Part shown: piece after piece, positions 60,258 to 64,000 of the stretch | Layout of the letters: every line of letters begins with the position of its first letter | Numbering within the stretch: position 1 is the first letter of the stretch | Assembly (NCBI RefSeq): GCF_030866765.1 | Contig: NZ_CP133017.1 | Location: 3,764,001 to 3,828,000 of the forward strand | DNA from: Paenibacillus silvisoli | Lineage (GTDB): Bacteria > Bacillota > Bacilli > Paenibacillales > Paenibacillaceae | Direction: 5' to 3' | Length of the DNA: 64,000 bases | Program-made: the position numbers and the translations under genes | The notes under the pieces: model-generated | What the model was told of the DNA's origin: nothing | The model's input: the letters and a program-made list of their open reading frames with translations, nothing else | Databases searched by the model: none

Positions 60258-62219
60258 TTACCCGTCTTCGCGAGGAGTCTCGATCGACACCCCCGGCACA
60301 TACTTGCGCTTCATCATGTGCCTGGTTTTTCGATTTTCCTTCGAATCGAACACAATGTCCATATCGTAGCCGCCCTCCACCTCCGGGTACAGCTGCGAGT
60401 TAGGAATATAAAGCGATAACTTTTTGCGGTTAAACGTCATTTTGCTCTTCTGAACCTGCACGACAATGTCGCCCCGCTCATTCGCCGGCTGGAATACGAT
60501 TCCCGTCCGCTTCAGCGGATAAATCCATACGCAATCGCCAACCTCGAACGGCCGCTTTCCCGCAGGCACCGCTTCTTCCTGCTTCACTTTCTTGTTTTTC
60601 GCGGCACTCAACTCTTCCAGCTTTCGATCCCATTTCTCGGCATCACCGGTAGCAAAAACCGCTTCGTTGCGCGGTCCCTCCGCATTCGCGCGTTTCGCGG
60701 CCTCTACCCGCTCCTCGGCACGCAGAACGACCCGCTCAGGCAGACCGAACCGTCTTGCAATCGCAAACGCGTAGCTGTCCCCCGCCTCTCCGATTTCCAG
60801 CCGGTACACAGGCTTCAGCGTCGCGGCATCGAACGCCATCCGGGCATTCGTACAGCCCTTCATGACCGCGGCAAAACGTTTAATCTCGTTAAAATGCGTC
60901 GTCGCCGCGACTAGCGAGCCCCGCTGCAGCAGCTCCTCCAGCACCGCGATCGACAAAGCGATCCCTTCGCCGGGATCCGTGCCGGCCGCAAGCTCGTCAA
61001 GCAGAATCAGCGTGCGGTTGTTGGCGCTGCGCAGCATGCCGCTCAAGCATTCCATATGGGCGGAGAAGGTGCTGAGCGATTGCTCGATGCTTTGCCCGTC
61101 GCCTACGTCGGCCAGCACGCCTTGCAGTATACCCAGCTCCGTTCCTTGCTCTGCCGGGATAAGCAATCCGGATTGAAGCATGAGCGCGAACAGACCTATC
61201 GTCTTCAGCGCGACGGTTTTACCGCCCGTGTTCGGCCCGGTAATAATCAGCTGCCGCCACTCGCCCCCGATCTCGACGTTCAAAGGCACTGCATTTTCGC
61301 CGAGCAGCGGATGTCTCGCGCCGACCAGCTTAATAAACGGCTTGTCGCAGATCGCCGGAGCAATGCCTTTGTACGTCCGCGAAAGTTTGGCTCTCGCGAA
61401 AATAAAATCAAACGAAGCCATCGCTTCCACATTCCATTTCAAATGATCGCCCTCCGCCTCCGCCGCATCCGACAACTGCGATAAAATCGTCGTCCGTTCG
61501 CGCTCCTCCTCGCTCTTCCAAATCTGCCATTCCGCCTGCAAATCCGCGACGTCGGCGGGTTCGACGAACAGCGTCTGTCCGCTGGACGACTCATCCCATA
61601 CCGTTCCGGGCACCTGCCTGCGCAGCTCCCGTTTAACCGGGATGACAAAATGACCGTTTCGCTTGCTGACCAGCTGATCCTGCAGCGCGCTCTTGTATTT
61701 GCCCAGCAGCTGGTTCAGCTTTCGTTCAATACGATCCTCCGCGACGGCGAGATGTCTGCGAATGTCCCCCAATGCAGGCGACGCTTGATCGGTCAGCGCG
61801 CCGTGGCGGATACAGCGGTTAAGCTCTTGCAGCAGATCCGGACAGTCGTGCATGGAATCCGCATAACTGCTAACGGTTGGCGCGATCATCCGTTTGCTGT
61901 CCATGTAACGCTTCATTTGCCCGACGGCGGTCAGCCATGCGGCCAGCAGGCCCAGCTCCTGCTCGGAATAGATTTTTCCTTTGCCGAGCAGCGACATGAA
62001 GGTTTGCATGCCTTCCATTGCCGAGATCGGCACGCTCGCCCCCGTCGAAAGCAAACGAACCGCTTCCTCCGTTTCGTTAAGCCACGCTTTCACCCGGCCA
62101 GGCTCCGCGCTTGGCTCATGCCGCTCGGCTAGCAAGGTGCCGGCTTCGGATACGGTGTAGGAAAGCAGCATGGATTTGATTTTATCGAATTCTAATTTCG
62201 AAATCGCTTGAGTATTCAT
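60258..62219 (-). CDS. MutS2 paralogue lacking the Smr domain
   Basis: A 653-residue MutS-family ATPase. The N-terminal clamp/lever part (about 1-290) resembles MutS2. Walker A is ITGPNTGGKTVALKTIGL and Walker B is ILLDELAAGTDPGEG, with the MutS signature ATTHFNEIKRFA. A beta-rich domain FEVGDCVWIYPLKRTGIVFQ is at about 565-610, as in MutS2. The usual MutS2 (about 780 residues) continues into an Smr endonuclease domain; here it ends shortly after, so DNA cleavage is not expected. The ATG at 62219 follows GAGGATGG; the longer frame upstream crosses a terminator-like hairpin. Roles in ribosome rescue or recombination are known for MutS2, not for this form. Confidence 0.85.
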   Translation of the reverse strand: MNTQAISKLEFDKIKSMLLSYTVSEAGTLLAERHEPSAEPGRVKAWLNETEEAVRLLSTGASVPISAMEGMQTFMSLLGKGKIYSEQELGLLAAWLTAVGQMKRYMDSKRMIAPTVSSYADSMHDCPDLLQELNRCIRHGALTDQASPALGDIRRHLAVAEDRIERKLNQLLGKYKSALQDQLVSKRNGHFVIPVKRELRRQVPGTVWDESSSGQTLFVEPADVADLQAEWQIWKSEEERERTTILSQLSDAAEAEGDHLKWNVEAMASFDFIFARAKLSRTYKGIAPAICDKPFIKLVGARHPLLGENAVPLNVEIGGEWRQLIITGPNTGGKTVALKTIGLFALMLQSGLLIPAEQGTELGILQGVLADVGDGQSIEQSLSTFSAHMECLSGMLRSANNRTLILLDELAAGTDPGEGIALSIAVLEELLQRGSLVAATTHFNEIKRFAAVMKGCTNARMAFDAATLKPVYRLEIGEAGDSYAFAIARRFGLPERVVLRAEERVEAAKRANAEGPRNEAVFATGDAEKWDRKLEELSAAKNKKVKQEEAVPAGKRPFEVGDCVWIYPLKRTGIVFQPANERGDIVVQVQKSKMTFNRKKLSLYIPNSQLYPEVEGGYDMDIVFDSKENRKTRHMMKRKYVPGVSIETPREDG

Positions 62220-62252
62220 TGATCGACCATCCTCATAAGTGTATTTGGGTAC

Positions 62253-62293
62253 AAAAAAACAGGGACAGAACGCATACGCATTCCATCCCTGTT
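62253..62293 (-). terminator. Terminator-like hairpin in the leader of the MutS2-like gene
   Basis: AACAGGGA pairs with TCCCTGTT around an inner GCATACGC and is followed by TTTTTT on the minus strand. It lies 34 bp before the start codon, so it may attenuate the gene. A second hairpin ATGGA/TCCAT precedes it (about 62297-62330). Confidence 0.6.
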
Positions 62294-62374
62294 CATGGAC
62301 TTCCGGCAAAATTCATTTTTCGATCCATTAGGAGAAGCCGGCACGAGACATGCATGCGGACTCCCCCCGGAACG

Positions 62375-62621
62375 AAAAAAAGCGTGCTCGAAAGAGCACG
62401 CAATTTTGCCGTCCAGCAGGCGGAAATTGTCATGTTCTTAACTCATTGGTAGCAGCTTCAAGAACACGTCACCGAATAAACCTACCCATAAACAGGGAAA
62501 GTCCAAACGAAATCGATCTTGTAAGCTGAGCACCCGGCAGCGCTACAGGCGCCGGGCATTATCCAATTTAGAAGTTAAGAACCATAACCCGCATCAAAAT
62601 TTCCCCTTACTGCATAAAGTT
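62375..62621 (-). ncRNA. Structured noncoding RNA candidate, about 247 nt
   Basis: Bounded by a promoter (62628-62657) and a terminator, GCGTGCTC-TTTC-GAGCACGC, with TTTTTTT (62375-62401). A long closing helix pairs 5' and 3' parts: GGAAATT/AATTTCC and GTTATGGTTCTTAACT with AGTTAAGAACATGAC. Inside lie the hairpin GCCCGGC/GCCGGGT and an AGCTT-CAAGA/TCTTG-AAGCT helix. No reading frame with a ribosome site is evident. The shape (closing helix with a large inner loop) recalls 6S RNA, but I do not recognise the sequence. Confidence 0.65.
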
Positions 62622-62627
62622 ACCCTC

Positions 62628-62657
62628 ATCATAAAGGCAAGCGATCCCTAAAGTCAA
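62628..62657 (-). promoter_or_regulatory. Promoter of the 247-nt RNA candidate
   Basis: TTGACT (62652-62657)-18 bp-TATGAT (62628-62633) on the minus strand, 12 bp beyond the PhnP-like stop. Confidence 0.65.
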
Positions 62658-62668
62658 GTGCCAACCGC

Positions 62669-63448
62669 CTAAACCGTCACGGTCATCCCTGCCCGCGCGC
62701 AGATGACGCCTTCCGGAAGACCATAATCCCGCCGCAAATCAATATCATGCGACATATGCGTCAGCATTGTGCGACCCGGCTTAAGCTCCTCGATAAGCGC
62801 CAGTGCTTCCACGACGTCGTATACCGATCGCGTTTCAAACGGATACGGCTCTTGATAGAAGCTCGTACCCAGAATCAATACATCCAATTCCGCCAGCGGC
62901 AGCAGTTCTTCCCCTTGCAGCGCGATCGAATCGGAGCAGTACGCAAACGAACGGCCGCGCTCCGAATCCGTAAAACGAAACGCATACGAGTAGCCGTTCT
63001 TCCCGTGATTCACCTTCCACGTATGCACGTCCCAGCTTCCGAAACGAAGCGGACCGGCAATCGGGTGAAACTCAATCTGCGAAGACAGCCAAGGATACCG
63101 GGTCAAAATATCATGGATGACGTCCGGCATCGCGTATGCTTTGCCTCTGCATTTCATCCACCGGCATAAATCCGCCCATTCAGGCAAGCCGGCAATATGG
63201 TCGAAATGCGCATGCGTAATGAGCATGGTATCGATCCGCTTCAGACCGGCCGCTTCCATCTGGCTGCGCCAATCCGGACCGCAGTCGATCAGCATCGTGC
63301 CGAACTGCTCGTCGTCCAGATGGACGAGCGACCGCATTCTGCGGTTCACGCCGCCCGTTCTTGCTTCCTCGCAAACTTCGCAGGAGCAATAAACGCGCGG
63401 AACTCCCATAGCATCACCGGTTCCCCAAAAGGCGATCGTAAGCGACAT
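62669..63448 (-). CDS. PhnP-like metallo-beta-lactamase fold phosphodiesterase
   Basis: A 259-residue hydrolase. WGTGDAMGVPRVYCSCEVC carries the zinc cysteines of the PhnP type, and the active-site motif is ITHAHFDHIAGLPEW. VNHGKNGYSYAFRF and LTHMSHDID supply further ligands. PhnP opens phosphoribosyl cyclic phosphate; no other phosphonate degradation gene is here, so a broader cyclic phosphodiesterase role is likely. Start codon ATG at 63448 is weakly supported. It lies 28 bp after the GNAT gene and ends 12 bp before the RNA promoter. Confidence 0.85.
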   Translation of the reverse strand: MSLTIAFWGTGDAMGVPRVYCSCEVCEEARTGGVNRRMRSLVHLDDEQFGTMLIDCGPDWRSQMEAAGLKRIDTMLITHAHFDHIAGLPEWADLCRWMKCRGKAYAMPDVIHDILTRYPWLSSQIEFHPIAGPLRFGSWDVHTWKVNHGKNGYSYAFRFTDSERGRSFAYCSDSIALQGEELLPLAELDVLILGTSFYQEPYPFETRSVYDVVEALALIEELKPGRTMLTHMSHDIDLRRDYGLPEGVICARAGMTVTV

Positions 63449-63476
63449 CGCGGGTTCCCTCTCTTCACCCTGTGGA

Positions 63477-64000
63477 TTAAAGCGGCTTCAGCGCTATTTT
63501 CGACTGCTGCTTCAAGTCTTCGATCATGGAATACCATTCATCCGGCTTGTTCGGCAGCGCGGAGTAGTATTCCGTCAAGAACGCTACGATGAGCGAAGCA
63601 TCAAGCTCCGTCAAGTTCTCATCCTGCGGCAGGAAGCAAAGGTCCAGTCCGCCGACCGCGGAGCCGTCCTCTTCCCAAGACGGATGAACGTAAGGGAAAT
63701 CAAGGCGATTGTAGCCGATGTGCGAAAGCACTTCCCGACGCACGAACGGGCTCATCGGGTACACGCCGCCAAACTCGTATTCCGCCAGCGTCGGATTGTA
63801 AATTTCGGCGAACATGCCAATCGGCTCCGTTCCGCTTTCCCGCGCCAAACGTTCCATATCGCGCGCGCGGCTGCGCATGAGGAATCTGCCGATGCCGAGT
63901 CCCGGACGGCCGACGATCGTGAAATCCGTCATCGCGACCTTCAAGCCAGGGTAATAACGATATTCCGTCGTGCCGACGACTTCGCCCTCGTGGACGGCAA
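63477..64000 (-). CDS. GNAT-family acetyltransferase, C-terminal part (cut by the window edge)
   Basis: At least 174 codons are open to the edge and the start lies outside. The visible frame reads AVHEGEVVGTTEYRYYPGLK, then TDFTIVGRPGLGIGRFLMRS, which matches the acetyl-CoA loop (R-x-G-x-G-I-G) of GNAT enzymes. The C-terminal half (about 100 residues, LDFPYVHPSWEEDGSAVGGL and so on) is longer than in simple GNATs. An internal TTG at 63944 is not the true start. It precedes the PhnP-like gene by 28 bp and is probably in one operon with it. Confidence 0.72.
   Translation of the reverse strand, partial: AVHEGEVVGTTEYRYYPGLKVAMTDFTIVGRPGLGIGRFLMRSRARDMERLARESGTEPIGMFAEIYNPTLAEYEFGGVYPMSPFVRREVLSHIGYNRLDFPYVHPSWEEDGSAVGGLDLCFLPQDENLTELDASLIVAFLTEYYSALPNKPDEWYSMIEDLKQQSKIALKPL

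Noticed and set aside
60022-60419. Plus-strand small genes in the convergent gap
   Set aside because: Open frames here follow repeat arms and have no ribosome site or recognisable protein.
62375-62621. Assignment as 6S, SRP or RNase P RNA
   Set aside because: SRP GGAAG core and RNase P conserved regions are absent and the 6S match is only in general shape, so it is left unassigned.

Overview
The window looks like a chromosomal segment from a member of the Paenibacillaceae (Paenibacillus or Cohnella type). This is inferred, not proven, from GC-rich coding sequence, strong GGAGG-type ribosome binding sites, frequent GTG and TTG starts, a serS T-box, CsoR copper control, a HelD-type helicase, a bacillithiol-type YpdA reductase and a four-gene pyruvate dehydrogenase operon. 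No rRNA, tRNA, CRISPR array, transposase or prophage gene was seen. About 85 percent of genes lie on the minus strand.

Layout. 1-2052: copper island (copA partial at the edge, csoR, Met-rich membrane protein) with CsoR-type operators. 2291-9076: cell wall hydrolase, fluoride-type CLC antiporter, DUF1540 protein, sugar isomerase-like protein, BmrA-type exporter, beta-lactamase-like hydrolase, esterase. 9364-13506: YVTN propeller protein and HelD. 13773-17215: purine/urate catabolism (pucB-like, deaminase, OHCU decarboxylase, uricase, HIU hydrolase). 17439-21279: Gln-rich protein and a MoxR/DUF58/DUF4129-like operon. 21371-22906: serS with its T-box. 23404-27314: heterodimeric ABC exporter behind a short leader ORF and terminator. 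27678-30358: conserved hypotheticals and ypdA/bdrA. 30430-33795: two-gene 2-oxoacid:ferredoxin oxidoreductase with fused subunits. 34014-43850: deacetylase, kinase-like, MOSC, permease, Spo0F-like and other metabolic genes. 43862-47452: topB and a membrane-bound glucosaminidase-like protein. 47898-51645: gltD, folA, thyA, thioesterase. 51750-56691: pdhABCD. 56940-64000: esterase, phosphatase, TRIC-type channel, thiN, Smr-less MutS2 paralogue, PhnP-like hydrolase and a GNAT fragment.

The least explained material is noncoding. Several intergenic gaps, mostly just beyond the 3' ends of minus-strand genes, hold clusters of palindromic repeats, often with a period close to 50 bp. Two distant clusters (27411-27595 and 59751-59935) share one 50-bp unit and the same forward-forward-reverse-reverse order. 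Another (10891-11074) shows paired base changes that keep the hairpin. There are also two unassigned RNA candidates with their own promoter and terminator (13590-13707 plus; 62375-62621 minus) and a 157-bp imperfect inverted repeat (60092-60248).

Regulation visible in sequence: CsoR sites lying inside the copA and csoR promoter spacers; T-box control of serS; probable leader-peptide attenuation of the ABC exporter; sigma-A-like promoters for gltD, the pdh operon and the ferredoxin oxidoreductase, the last overlapping a 17-bp near-palindrome.
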